51,472 bases of DNA from Magnetospirillum fulvum MGU-K5. Its GTDB lineage: Bacteria > Pseudomonadota > Alphaproteobacteria > Rhodospirillales > Magnetospirillaceae. Both the position numbers and the translations under genes were made by a program. The stretch is taken from NCBI RefSeq assembly GCF_000442515.1, contig NZ_AQPH01000020.1:1-51472 (forward strand), given 5' to 3'. A model generated the notes under the pieces. The model ran no database searches. It was not told where the DNA came from and saw nothing but the letters and a program-made list of their open reading frames with translations. Below, piece after piece: positions 8,456-17,300 of this stretch. The stretch's first letter is position 1; each line of letters starts with the position of its first letter.

Positions 8456-9241
8456 ATGCCGAGCGAAGCCGATGCGATCTTGCTGACCGAGCGGAGCGGA
8501 GCTGTCGCGACGCTGACCCTGAACCGCCCCGCCGCCCGCAACGCCCTGTCGATGGCGCTGATGCGCGAATTGGAGGCGGGGCTGGCCCGGCTGGCGGAGG
8601 ACACCACGATCAAGGCGGTAGTGCTGGCGGCGAACGGCCCCGCGTTCTGTTCCGGCCACGATCTCAAGGAAATGCGCGGACTGGACGGACGCGACGCGGT
8701 GGCGGCGGTGTTCGATCAATGCGTCCGGGTCATGACCGCGATTGTGCGCCAGCCCCAGCCGGTGATCGCCCGGGTTCACGCGATGGCGACCGCCGCCGGG
8801 TGCCAGTTGGTGGCGTCGTGCGATCTGGCCTTTGCCGCCAGCGACGCCCGCTTCGCGACGCCCGGCGTCAATATCGGGCTGTTCTGCTCGACACCGATGG
8901 TCGCGCTCAGTCGGGCGATCGGGCGCAAGGCGGCAATGGAGATGTTGTTGACCGGCCATCCGATCGACGCCGCCACCGCCGAGCGCTGGGGGCTGATCAA
9001 TCGCGCCGTTCCCGCCGAGGATTTGAACGCCGTCACCGCCGAGATTGCGGCGCTGATCGCCGCGAAATCGGCTTATACGGTCAAGACCGGCAAACAAGCC
9101 TTTTACCGTCAGGCCGAGATGGGGTTGGACGACGCCTACGCCTATGCCGCGCGGGTGATGACCGAGAATATGCTGGCCGCTGATGCCGCCGAGGGAATCG
9201 ACGCCTTCCTGACCAAACGTCCCCCGGTGTGGCGGGACTGA
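8456..9241 (+). CDS. enoyl-CoA hydratase/isomerase family protein (ECHDC3-like), catalytic Glu residues not seen
   Basis: A 261-residue crotonase-fold protein. It has the CoA-binding NRPAARNALS and the oxyanion-hole regions SGHDLKEM and MATAAGCQL. At the position of the first catalytic Glu of true hydratases it has Gln (GCQLVA), and the second region reads PGVNIGLFCSTP with no Glu, so ordinary hydration is doubtful. This is the pattern of the ECHDC3-like subgroup. The ATG at 8456 is preceded by GAGGGGAC. It follows the FixJ-type regulator by 80 bp on the same strand and is followed by small-RNA copy 2. Confidence 0.8.
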   Translation: MPSEADAILLTERSGAVATLTLNRPAARNALSMALMRELEAGLARLAEDTTIKAVVLAANGPAFCSGHDLKEMRGLDGRDAVAAVFDQCVRVMTAIVRQPQPVIARVHAMATAAGCQLVASCDLAFAASDARFATPGVNIGLFCSTPMVALSRAIGRKAAMEMLLTGHPIDAATAERWGLINRAVPAEDLNAVTAEIAALIAAKSAYTVKTGKQAFYRQAEMGLDDAYAYAARVMTENMLAADAAEGIDAFLTKRPPVWRD

Positions 9242-9297
9242 TCGTCCCAGCCCGCGCCGAAGCCAGAAGCGATCCCGTCGCCCTGCACTTTCGGATC

Positions 9298-9352
9298 ATT
9301 ACAAAAATATCATCCGCCCGCCATCCTGCCGTAACCCCGGCCCAGGCATGAT
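9298..9352 (+). promoter_or_regulatory. promoter with 11-bp-periodic activator box, small-RNA copy 2
   Basis: The box runs 9298-9337 and differs from copy 1 at only about two positions. The candidate -10 CATGAT is at 9347-9352, nine bases after the box, exactly as in copy 1. The sequences between box and -10 are less conserved, which supports selection on the box and on the spacing. Confidence 0.55.
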
Positions 9353-9358
9353 GTTTAC

Positions 9359-9475
9359 GACTCGACAGGCAGTACCCCCCGATGGACAGGCGAGCTTGAA
9401 CTCCCCGCTTCGAGATCGGACCCGACACAGTCAAAAGCCCCGCACGCCACACCCTCGTGCGGGGCTTTTCCTTTT
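9359..9475 (+). ncRNA. putative small RNA copy 2 with Rho-independent terminator
   Basis: About 112 nt between the hydratase-like gene and the convergent HD-GYP gene. The central hairpin is kept by different bases: AGGCG (9388-9392) pairs with CGCTT (9406-9410), with the same 13-nt loop AGCTTGAACTCCC as copy 1. The terminator stem (9436-9446/9456-9466) is identical to copy 1 and is followed by TTTT. The strand is set by the T-run and by the upstream box. Confidence 0.6.
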
Positions 9476-9499
9476 CACGGACGGCACGGGAAACGATGG

Positions 9500-10552
9500 T
9501 CAGGCGCTGCCATAGCGTTCGGCCACCGCCAGAATCTGTTCCAGCGAGACCAGAAACGCATCGACGCAGGCCGGATCGAAATGGCTTCCCCGGTTGCTGC
9601 GCAGGAAGTCGAGCGCCTTGTCCAGCGGCCAGGCGGGCTTGTACGGCCGCACACTGGTCAGGGCGTCGAAGACGTCGGCAACGGCGGTAATCCGCCCGGC
9701 CAGGGGAATATCCAGTCCCGATACGCGTTTGGGATAGCCGGTTCCGTCCCACTTTTCATGATGACTGAGCGCGATCGCCGCCGCCATCTGGAGCATGGGA
9801 GATTGATTGTTGCGCAGGATCTGCCAGCCGATCTCGGCATGGGTGGTCATGATCTCGCGCTCTTCCGGGGTCAGAGCCCCGGGCTTCAACAGCACATGGT
9901 CGGGAATGCCGATCTTGCCGATATCGTGCATCGGCGCGGCGGTGAAGATCAGATCGACCTCTTCGGACGGCAGCCCCATCCGCGTGGCAATGATCTGACA
10001 ATAATTGGACATCCGCAGCAGATGCGCCCCGGTTTCGTTGTCGCGAAATTCGGCGGCGCGCGACAGCACCAAAATCGATTCACGCTCGCGCGCGACGATG
10101 GCATGGGTTGCCTTGCGCACCTCCTCGGCCAGCAAAACCGCCTGGGTTTTGGTTTGCTTGTGGTGGCGGCTGAGGCTGAGCAGGTTGCGCACCCGGGTCA
10201 GGAACTCGATCTTATCGACGGGTTTGCGCAGGAAGTCGGTCGCGCCCAACTGAAGGGCGCGATAGCGGACCTCCATCGTGTCCGACGTCGTCACCATGAT
10301 CACCGGAATGTCGGTGCGGCTGGGATTGGTCAAAAAGGCTTCGATGAACTGCAACCCGTTGATCTTCGGCATCACGTAATCGACGATGACCAGATCGACA
10401 TCGTTCTGAAGACACCAACTCAGTGCGACCTGGGGATCTTTGAACGGAACCGCCGCGTCTTCCGCGATCATGCTGGAGACAAGCTGGGTGAGGTGCTTCA
10501 GAACGCTTTCGCTATCGTCGACAATCGCAATCTTTACCGAGCTGTCCGCCAT
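9500..10552 (-). CDS. response regulator with HD-GYP domain, cyclic di-GMP phosphodiesterase
   Basis: A 350-residue protein, RpfG/PdeHG-like in layout. The receiver domain is at residues 6-125 with Asp58 in VIVDYVMP and Lys110. The HD-GYP domain follows: His209-Asp210 in MHDIGKIG, SHHEKWDGTGYP with the GYP motif, and AVADVFDALTS. It should hydrolyse cyclic di-GMP, opposing the cyclase at 6654. The start is placed at ATG 10552 because the receiver begins right after it; upstream in-frame sequence to 10654 is unlike protein. It is divergent from the response regulator at 10769. Confidence 0.85.
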   Translation of the reverse strand: MADSSVKIAIVDDSESVLKHLTQLVSSMIAEDAAVPFKDPQVALSWCLQNDVDLVIVDYVMPKINGLQFIEAFLTNPSRTDIPVIMVTTSDTMEVRYRALQLGATDFLRKPVDKIEFLTRVRNLLSLSRHHKQTKTQAVLLAEEVRKATHAIVARERESILVLSRAAEFRDNETGAHLLRMSNYCQIIATRMGLPSEEVDLIFTAAPMHDIGKIGIPDHVLLKPGALTPEEREIMTTHAEIGWQILRNNQSPMLQMAAAIALSHHEKWDGTGYPKRVSGLDIPLAGRITAVADVFDALTSVRPYKPAWPLDKALDFLRSNRGSHFDPACVDAFLVSLEQILAVAERYGSA

Positions 10553-10768
10553 TTTGAACGCCCTGCCATCTGTCTGAAACACCGTGACAGAGCCGTCAGG
10601 CGGTGCATCATGGTCTCTGGGGAAATGATCGCAGACGATGATGGTCGGAACCAAGGTCTATCTGCGCCATTGCCTCCGCGATTTGCAGATCACCCTCTGT
10701 TTTTTGCGGGTATCGAGACACATCTTTCGGACGAGAATGATCGACCTCTCTGGCGCAGGATTCCGACG

Positions 10769-11461
10769 ATGACCGACACGCACCCCCGCCTTCCCCTGTC
10801 CGCAAACGATTTGGTTCTGGTTGCCGATGACGAAACGTTTTCGCGGTTCATGACGATCGAACGGTTCGGCCAGATGGGGAAGCCGCAGATTTTATCGGCA
10901 CGCGATGGTCACGAAGCCCTGGAGGCGCTGAATGGCAGCCGGGCGACGGAAATCCGGGTGGTGGTGCTTGATTTCAACATGCCGGGCGCCAACGGAATCG
11001 AAGTGTTGAAAGACATCCGCAGCGGCAAACTGGCGGTTCCCCATGACGTGATCGTGATGATGATCACCGGCATCGATATTCTGGGCATTGCCACCGCCGC
11101 GATGGTGCTCGACGTTGACCTGTTCCTCAATAAACCGACCGCGACCGCCGATCTGCGCCGTCATCTGATCGACCTGCTGGGCAGCGAGCGCGATTGTGCG
11201 CCCCCTGCGCATTATGCCGGGCTCGACGTGGACTGGCTGATTTCGGGCCAAGTGATCGACACCACCCTCAGCGGCGGGGAAGACATCCCCCTGGATGCCT
11301 TGAGCGAGGGCATGGTGATCGCCAGCAATCTGCTCGATCCGCATGGTGGATTGCTGGTGGCAGCCGGAACCCGGGTGACCCCCCGGCTGCGGCGTCTGCT
11401 GCGCGGGCTGGCCGCCGCCGGTCTGCCGTTCGAGGGATTAAAGGTGATCCGCCCCATCTGA
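10769..11461 (+). CDS. response regulator with a C-terminal uncharacterised domain
   Basis: A 230-residue protein. The receiver domain has VADDE at 18-22, Asp68 in VVLDFNMPG and Lys in LNKP. The C-terminal ~65 residues (LSEGMVIASNLLDPHGGLLVAAGTRVTPRLRRLL) resemble the small module often found beside HD-GYP domains, here without any HD-GYP. The ATG at 10769 has AGGA upstream. It is convergent with 11474-12172, whose product has the same two-part architecture. Output function unknown; it may act through protein contact. Confidence 0.75.
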   Translation: MTDTHPRLPLSANDLVLVADDETFSRFMTIERFGQMGKPQILSARDGHEALEALNGSRATEIRVVVLDFNMPGANGIEVLKDIRSGKLAVPHDVIVMMITGIDILGIATAAMVLDVDLFLNKPTATADLRRHLIDLLGSERDCAPPAHYAGLDVDWLISGQVIDTTLSGGEDIPLDALSEGMVIASNLLDPHGGLLVAAGTRVTPRLRRLLRGLAAAGLPFEGLKVIRPI

Positions 11462-11473
11462 GCCGCGGCAGGA

Positions 11474-12172
11474 TCAGCCGCGCCCAGGACCTACGGGCAC
11501 TTCGGCCGGAACCTCTTCAACGCCGATTTCTTCCAGCCGCTCGATCAGATGCCGGGTCAATTGAGTGCCCGCCTGCAACAAGGTATTCCCGTCGGCGGCG
11601 ATCAGATCGGCGGCAAGCTTGGTTCCGGGCCGAACCCGCCGAATCGGCGTCATCGGGATCAAGCGCGGCGCGGCGCGGGACGGTGCCGCCGGGTCCATCC
11701 CCTCGGCCGCCGCCAGCATCCCGGCAATATCGAGCGCGGCGTAATACTCGACCGGCTTGATCACCCGAGGCGAATCCGGCGACAGAAAGTGGAACAGCCG
11801 CGTCGCCAGCTTTTCCTTGCCGAACGGCTTCGACATAAAGGAATCGGCATCGAGCGCCAAGGCAACCGCCGTCAGGGCGAAGCTGGTCGAAACGGTGGCG
11901 ACAATGAAATAGGTATCGTGCGGCAACGGCAACCGGCCTTGCCGCAAATCACCCAAGAGTTTGATCCCGGTTTCATCGGGCATGTAATGATCGGAGATCA
12001 CCAGACTGAGGGCGGGATCGGCCTGCATCGCCGCCCGGGCCTCGGCCCCGGACCCGGCAAACACGACATGAAGCGCGCCCAGCGATTCGAACAGCTTGGC
12101 GATCACCTTGCACGAAAACTGTTCGTCATCGACGACCAGAATGCGGAACGACGGGGTAGCTCCTCCAGTCAT
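11474..12172 (-). CDS. response regulator, paralogue of the convergent neighbour
   Basis: A 232-residue protein. The receiver has VVDDE at 13-17, Asp61 in VISDHYMP and Lys in MSKPFG. The C-terminal region PGTKLAADLIAADGNTLLQ followed by AGTQLTRHLIERL matches the C-terminal domain of the protein encoded at 10769-11461. The two genes are tail to tail, 12 bp apart, so they probably arose by inverted duplication. The ATG at 12172 is chosen because AAGGA lies 10 bases before it; an upstream in-frame start at 12199 is possible. Output unknown. Confidence 0.75.
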   Translation of the reverse strand: MTGGATPSFRILVVDDEQFSCKVIAKLFESLGALHVVFAGSGAEARAAMQADPALSLVISDHYMPDETGIKLLGDLRQGRLPLPHDTYFIVATVSTSFALTAVALALDADSFMSKPFGKEKLATRLFHFLSPDSPRVIKPVEYYAALDIAGMLAAAEGMDPAAPSRAAPRLIPMTPIRRVRPGTKLAADLIAADGNTLLQAGTQLTRHLIERLEEIGVEEVPAEVPVGPGRG

Positions 12173-12369
12173 CGGCGGGTCATCCTTGCGAACCGACAAG
12201 AACTATCGCCCGCGGCATGCGGCGAAACGTCTTCGGCGCTTAAATCAAACCAGGATAAGACAGCGTTTGATTATGGCACTGGATGCAGGCGAAAGTCGCG
12301 CCAAAACAACAGGCTTCCACGCGGTGGGGAGAGGACTTTCCGCCCTCCCCCCCGCGTTCATCACCGCAA

Positions 12370-14028
12370 TCACAGACACAAAGCCTCGGGATCGGCCCGC
12401 ATCAAGCGCTTGTTCATCTTACCGATGCTGGTCTTGGCCAAGGTCTTGACGAAGCGGACATGGAGCAGCAGACCATAGCGGGAAACACCCGCCGCCTCGA
12501 TCGCCTTCGCCGAGTAATTGCGTAAGGCATGTTCGGTGATCGTACCGACATGCTCGGGCTTCAAGATCACCAGCGCGACCGGGCGTTCGCCCCACTTCTC
12601 GTCCGGGATACCGATCACGGCGACCTCGTGCACTGCTTCGTGCTTCGAGATAATGTCTTCCAACTGCAAGGACGAGGTCCACTCGCCGCCGGTCTTGATG
12701 ACATCCTTGATCCGGTCGGTCACCTTCAGATAGCCCTCGGCGTTAATGTTGCCGATATCGGCGGTGTGCAGGTATCCGCCGCCCCAAAGACTTTCCGAAT
12801 CCGCCTCGGTCCCGACATAGCCCTGGGTCAGCCAGGGAGAGCGCGCCACGACCTCGCCGGTCGCCCGGCCATTATGCTCGACCTCGCGCATCTCTTCATC
12901 GACAACCCGCAGATCGACCAGTGGCAACGGGCGCCCGGTCTTGGCGCGGATCACCGATTGTTCTTCGTGCGAGCGCTCCAGCATCCGGTTTTCCAGATGC
13001 GCGATCGACAAGACAGGACAGGTTTCCGACATCCCGTAGCCGGTAAAGATGTCGATGCCGCGCTTTTGCGCCGAGGTCGCCATGATTTCGGGCAAGGCCG
13101 ATCCGCCGATCAGAACCTTCCAGCCGGAAAAGTCGGTCCGGCTGGCCTGGGGATGCGACAGGATCATGTGCAGGATGGTCGGAACACAGTGGGAGAAGCT
13201 GACCTTCTCCTCGGCGATCAGGCGACAGATCAATTCGGGCTGATAGCGGCCAGGATAGACCTGCTTCATTCCCATCATCGTCGCCAGATAGGGAAAGCCC
13301 CAGGCGTGGACGTGAAACATCGGCGTGATCGGCATGTAGACATCTTCGCGATGGACATGCCCCTGGTTCGGTGCGCCTCCCAGGGCGGCGGCGCAGCCCA
13401 GCGTGTGGAGGACAAGCTGGCGGTGGCTGAAATAAACCCCTTTGGGATTGCCGGTCGTCCCGGTGGTGTAAAAGGTCGTGGCCTGGGCGTTTTCATCGAA
13501 ATCGGGAAAGTCGTACTCCGGTGACGCCGCCGCCAGCAACGTCTCGTACTCGCCGGCCACGGGGATCGGCGCCACCGCGGACGCGCCTTCCTCGACAATC
13601 ATCACAATTGTCTTCACCGTTTCGAGACGTCCGGCGATTTCCGCCAAAATCGGGAAGAACTCGCTGTTGACGATCAGGAAATCGGCGCGAGCGTGGTTCA
13701 GCGTATAGAGAATCTGTTCCGGGGTGAGGCGGACATTCACCGTATGAAGAATTGCCCCCATCATCGGGATGGCAAAGAACGCTTCGAGATAGCGATGACT
13801 GTCCCAATCCATCATCGCCACGGTCTGTCCGGCCTGGACATCAAGGCCCGCCAACAGATTGGCCAACCGCCCGATACGCTCCTTCAGAGTGCGATAATTG
13901 AAACGGACCCGACCCTGATAGGTAATCTCCTGCTCCGGCGCGATCGCCAGCGGGGTCAGCAAAAGTTGTTTAATCAGCAGCGGATATTGATAGGCAGAAG
14001 GGGTAGAACCGACAACCCGGACGGACAT
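12370..14028 (-). CDS. AMP-forming fatty acyl-CoA synthetase
   Basis: A 552-residue adenylate-forming enzyme of the long/medium-chain acyl-CoA ligase group. The P-loop YTTGTTGNPKG is at about residues 191-201, GYGMSETCPV near 338, and the C-terminal Lys motif KTSIGKMNKR near residue 536. The usual TGD motif reads HTADIG, a mild variant. It activates a carboxylic acid to acyl-AMP and then acyl-CoA. Its upstream side faces the divergently oriented small-RNA copy 3; with the hydratase-like gene at 8456 it hints at fatty acid handling, but they are not in one operon. Confidence 0.85.
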   Translation of the reverse strand: MSVRVVGSTPSAYQYPLLIKQLLLTPLAIAPEQEITYQGRVRFNYRTLKERIGRLANLLAGLDVQAGQTVAMMDWDSHRYLEAFFAIPMMGAILHTVNVRLTPEQILYTLNHARADFLIVNSEFFPILAEIAGRLETVKTIVMIVEEGASAVAPIPVAGEYETLLAAASPEYDFPDFDENAQATTFYTTGTTGNPKGVYFSHRQLVLHTLGCAAALGGAPNQGHVHREDVYMPITPMFHVHAWGFPYLATMMGMKQVYPGRYQPELICRLIAEEKVSFSHCVPTILHMILSHPQASRTDFSGWKVLIGGSALPEIMATSAQKRGIDIFTGYGMSETCPVLSIAHLENRMLERSHEEQSVIRAKTGRPLPLVDLRVVDEEMREVEHNGRATGEVVARSPWLTQGYVGTEADSESLWGGGYLHTADIGNINAEGYLKVTDRIKDVIKTGGEWTSSLQLEDIISKHEAVHEVAVIGIPDEKWGERPVALVILKPEHVGTITEHALRNYSAKAIEAAGVSRYGLLLHVRFVKTLAKTSIGKMNKRLMRADPEALCL

Positions 14029-14197
14029 GAAGCACTCCCTAGCCCGGAAATGACAAAAAGATCACAGATTGTAGCCCAAGGCGTGAAGCGGACATAGGAC
14101 CGGGTTGTCATTCTCCGCGCCTTCCCTTTTCAAGCGAGACACCCCCTTCTGCTTCGCGGAGCAAGCGGGAGATCGGGCAATCATTTGTTTTGAACCA

Positions 14198-14252
14198 TTA
14201 CAAAAATATCATCCCCCCGCCATCCTGCGGTAACCCGGATTGAGGCATTGTG
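14198..14252 (+). promoter_or_regulatory. promoter with 11-bp-periodic activator box, small-RNA copy 3
   Basis: The box runs 14198-14237, nearly identical to copies 1 and 2. The candidate -10 is CATTGT (14247-14252), again nine bases after the box. It is about 170 bp upstream of the oppositely oriented acyl-CoA synthetase start, so the box could in principle also affect that gene. Confidence 0.5.
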
Positions 14253-14258
14253 TTCTTG

Positions 14259-14371
14259 TCCAGACAGGTATGACGACCCGAACGACCGGCGGACTTGAAC
14301 TCCCCGCCTCAAGATCGGATCAATCGTAAAGTCCAAAGCCCCGCACGCCCACCCTCGTGCGGGGCTTTTAC
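14259..14371 (+). ncRNA. putative small RNA copy 3 with Rho-independent terminator
   Basis: About 113 nt between two genes on the other strand, so it cannot be a 3' tail of a neighbour. The hairpin GGCGG (14289-14293) with CCGCC (14305-14309) encloses ACTTGAACTCC. The terminator stem is 14338-14348/14357-14367 with TTTT. Conservation with copies 1 and 2 is clearest in CAGACAGGTA, CTTGAACTCCCCGC, AGATCGGA and the terminator. Confidence 0.6.
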
Positions 14372-14394
14372 GTGTCCGGAGCCTTGGTGCCGCC

Positions 14395-17300
14395 TTATCC
14401 GCTCGCGGTCTTGTTCACGTGGGGGACATGGCGCAGAATCGTCGAGACCAGCGCCTCGGGCGAGATCGGCTTGACCACCCGATCGACCATCCCGGCGGCA
14501 AGGCAGCGGACCCGTTCCTCGTCCATGGCATGAGCGGTCAGCCCGATCACCCGCAGACCGGGGGCGAAGCGGGAAATCTCCTGCGCCAGTCCATAGCCGT
14601 CGAGTTCCGGCATCTGCACGTCAGTCAGCACCAGATCGAAGGCTCCGGCCCCGACCTGAAGCAGATGATCGAGCGCCAGACGGCCATTTTCGAAGCAGAT
14701 AAAGCTCGCCCCTTCGATCTGAAGCATGTCGTCGAGAACAAGACGATTGACCTCGTTATCCTCGGCCCCCAACACCCGCAGCCCGGACAGGCGAGTGGCA
14801 GTCTCGGCTGCGGCATCGGGACGTAGGGAATGTTCGATCAACAGCCGCCGCAGGTGACGGGGACGGAACGGCCGCTCGATCACCACCGCACCGGGCGGGA
14901 TCGCCGCGACGGGGCCGGTCTCTCCCGGCTGGACCAGCACCGCGACCTGCTGTCCGCGGTCAAGCCGCGCCCGTATCGCGGCGGCCTGGGCGGGATCGGC
15001 CAGAGCCTCCCGGTCGATCAGCACCAAGGCAACGTTCCGATCAGACGACAGGTCCGCCGCCGACATCACGCGGCCGCTGGGCAGGCTCCGCAGCGCCTGA
15101 TCCGTCTCGAAATCGGTCAGACCGCGCAGGGCGACCGAGACCTGGGGCCACGGTGGGGCGGGATCGGCCCCAATCAGCGGCACGGCAACGGTGAAGGTGC
15201 TGCCCTCCCCCACCGTACTGTCGAGGGTGATCGCGCCCCCCATCAGATCGACCAGATTGCGTGAGATCGACAGGCCAAGCCCGGTGCCGCCGAACCGGCG
15301 GGTGGTCGATCCGTCGGCCTGCTCGAACGGACGGAACAGACGTCCCGCTGCCTCGGCGGAGATGCCGATCCCGGTATCGCTGATGCTGAGAACCAGTTGG
15401 TTGGGGGTTGTCGCGACACCCAGCGTCACTGTCCCTCCGGTACGGGTGAATTTGATTGCGTTACTGAGCAGGTTGATCAGGACCTGATTCAGTCGGCTGG
15501 GGTCACCCTGGCAGCGCAGGGGAATATCCGGCGCCTCGCGCACCTCGACCCGCAGCCCCTTGTCCCACGCCCGCAAGGCCAGCATGTCGACGGTACGGTC
15601 AACCACCGCGCCGATCTCCATCGGAATCGCCTCGACCGTCATCTTGCCGGATTCGATCTTGGAGAAGTCGAGAATATCGTCGACCACCTGTTTCAAACCG
15701 TGACCGGCATCGAGGATGCGGGTGAATTTCTCCCGCCCTGCCGCCTCGGCACAATCGCGCGCGCCGATTTGGGCAAGGCCGAGGATCGCGCTCAGGGGGG
15801 TGCGGATCTCGTGGCTCATATTGGCGAGAAACTCACGACGCAGATTGGCCAGACGCTCGGCCTCGGCCAGCGCCGCCTCGCGCGCCGCATCGGCCGCCTT
15901 GCGCACCGAAATGTCGCTGAAGCTGACCACCGCGCCGACGATATGGCCGTCACGCACCATCGGATGCGTCGACAGGCTGACTGGGATCACCCGCCCGTTG
16001 GCCGTCCAGAAAAATTCATCGTCCGAACGATAAACGATCCCGGTGTGCAAGGTCTCCAGCAACGGGCAGGTTTCTTTGGCGAAGGGGGTGCCGTCGGGAT
16101 AGCTGTGATGCAGCATCTCAAGGCTGGTCCGCCCGATCAATTGTTCGGGCCGCCAGCCGAGGAGTGCGCTGACCCCCGGATTGACGAAGGTGATGCGGCC
16201 TTTGGTATCGACGCCGTAAATCCCGTCGGGCGTGGATTCGAGGATCAGACGCACGCGGGACTCGGCGCTTTCCAGGTCGGCGGTGCGTTCGGCGACCAAT
16301 TGCTCCAGGCCTTTGCGATAGCGTTCGAGTTCGTCCTCGATCGTCTTGCGCGCCGTGATGTCCTGGCCAAAGGCGGCAAAGCGGGTCGCCGCGATCCGTA
16401 CCGCCGCCAAAGACACCCACACCACCGCCCCAGACGCGGCGACAAAGCGGTATTCGCCACTGATCCGACCAGCCGGACCGGTCAGGATCGCAAAATCCTC
16501 CTGAACCCGGCTCAAATCCTCGGCCGAAACAACATCGCTAAGATGGCGGGCACAGATTTCATCCAGGCTCCACCCCAACATCGCCTCGGCGGCGGGATTG
16601 ACGTCGCCGAAGCGCCCGTCGCTATCCACGACAAAAATCCCGAGGGGAGATTCCTCGACATAGGTGCGGAAACGCTGCTCGCTTTTCCGCAACGCGATCT
16701 CGGTTCGATAACGCTGGGTGATGTCCTCGACGACGGAAACGAAATAATCGGGCTCGCCGTCGGGTTTCGTCACCAGCGCCACGGTCAGGTTGATCCAGAC
16801 GGTGTGTCCCTGCTTGTGGATGTAACGCTTTTCCAGTGTATAGGTCTGGATCTCCCCCGCCAGCATCTGGCGGACACTCTCGATATCGGTATCGAGGTCG
16901 TCGGGATGGGTGATCGCCTGAAAATCAAGGCTGATCAATTCTTCGGCATCGTAGCCGACGATCTCGCACAGCTTGCGATTGACCCGCAACCAGCGCCCCT
17001 CGGGCGACACCAGCGCCAGCCCCATTGCCGCCTGCTCGAACATCGCTTTGAAGCGCTTTTCCCCCTCCTCCAATTGTTCGGCGCTGCGGCGATTTTCCTG
17101 TGCCCGCAATGACGCCAGATGCAGATAGAGGGTGTTGTTCTCCATCAACAGCACGATCAGGGCAATCGCCTCTCCCAGCAGCCCGAACGCCCGCCCGAGA
17201 TACCACCCCAGATCGAAACGGGCGTGGTTGAGCACGGCGGACACAGCGCTGTCGAAAATCCAGATTCCCAGCAGCACCATCAGCCACAGATCAAGATGAG

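Noticed and set aside
9581-10768. Long N-terminal extension of the response regulator at 10769
   Set aside because: It is antisense to the HD-GYP gene and unlike protein; a good start with a ribosome site is at 10769.
12300-12360. G/C-rich imperfect hairpin after the acyl-CoA synthetase gene
   Set aside because: The stem has mismatches and no T-run on the gene's strand, so I do not call it a terminator.
15397-17112. 571-codon plus-strand open frame inside the hybrid kinase gene
   Set aside because: It is antisense to well-defined PAS, HisKA and HATPase domains and shows no motif.
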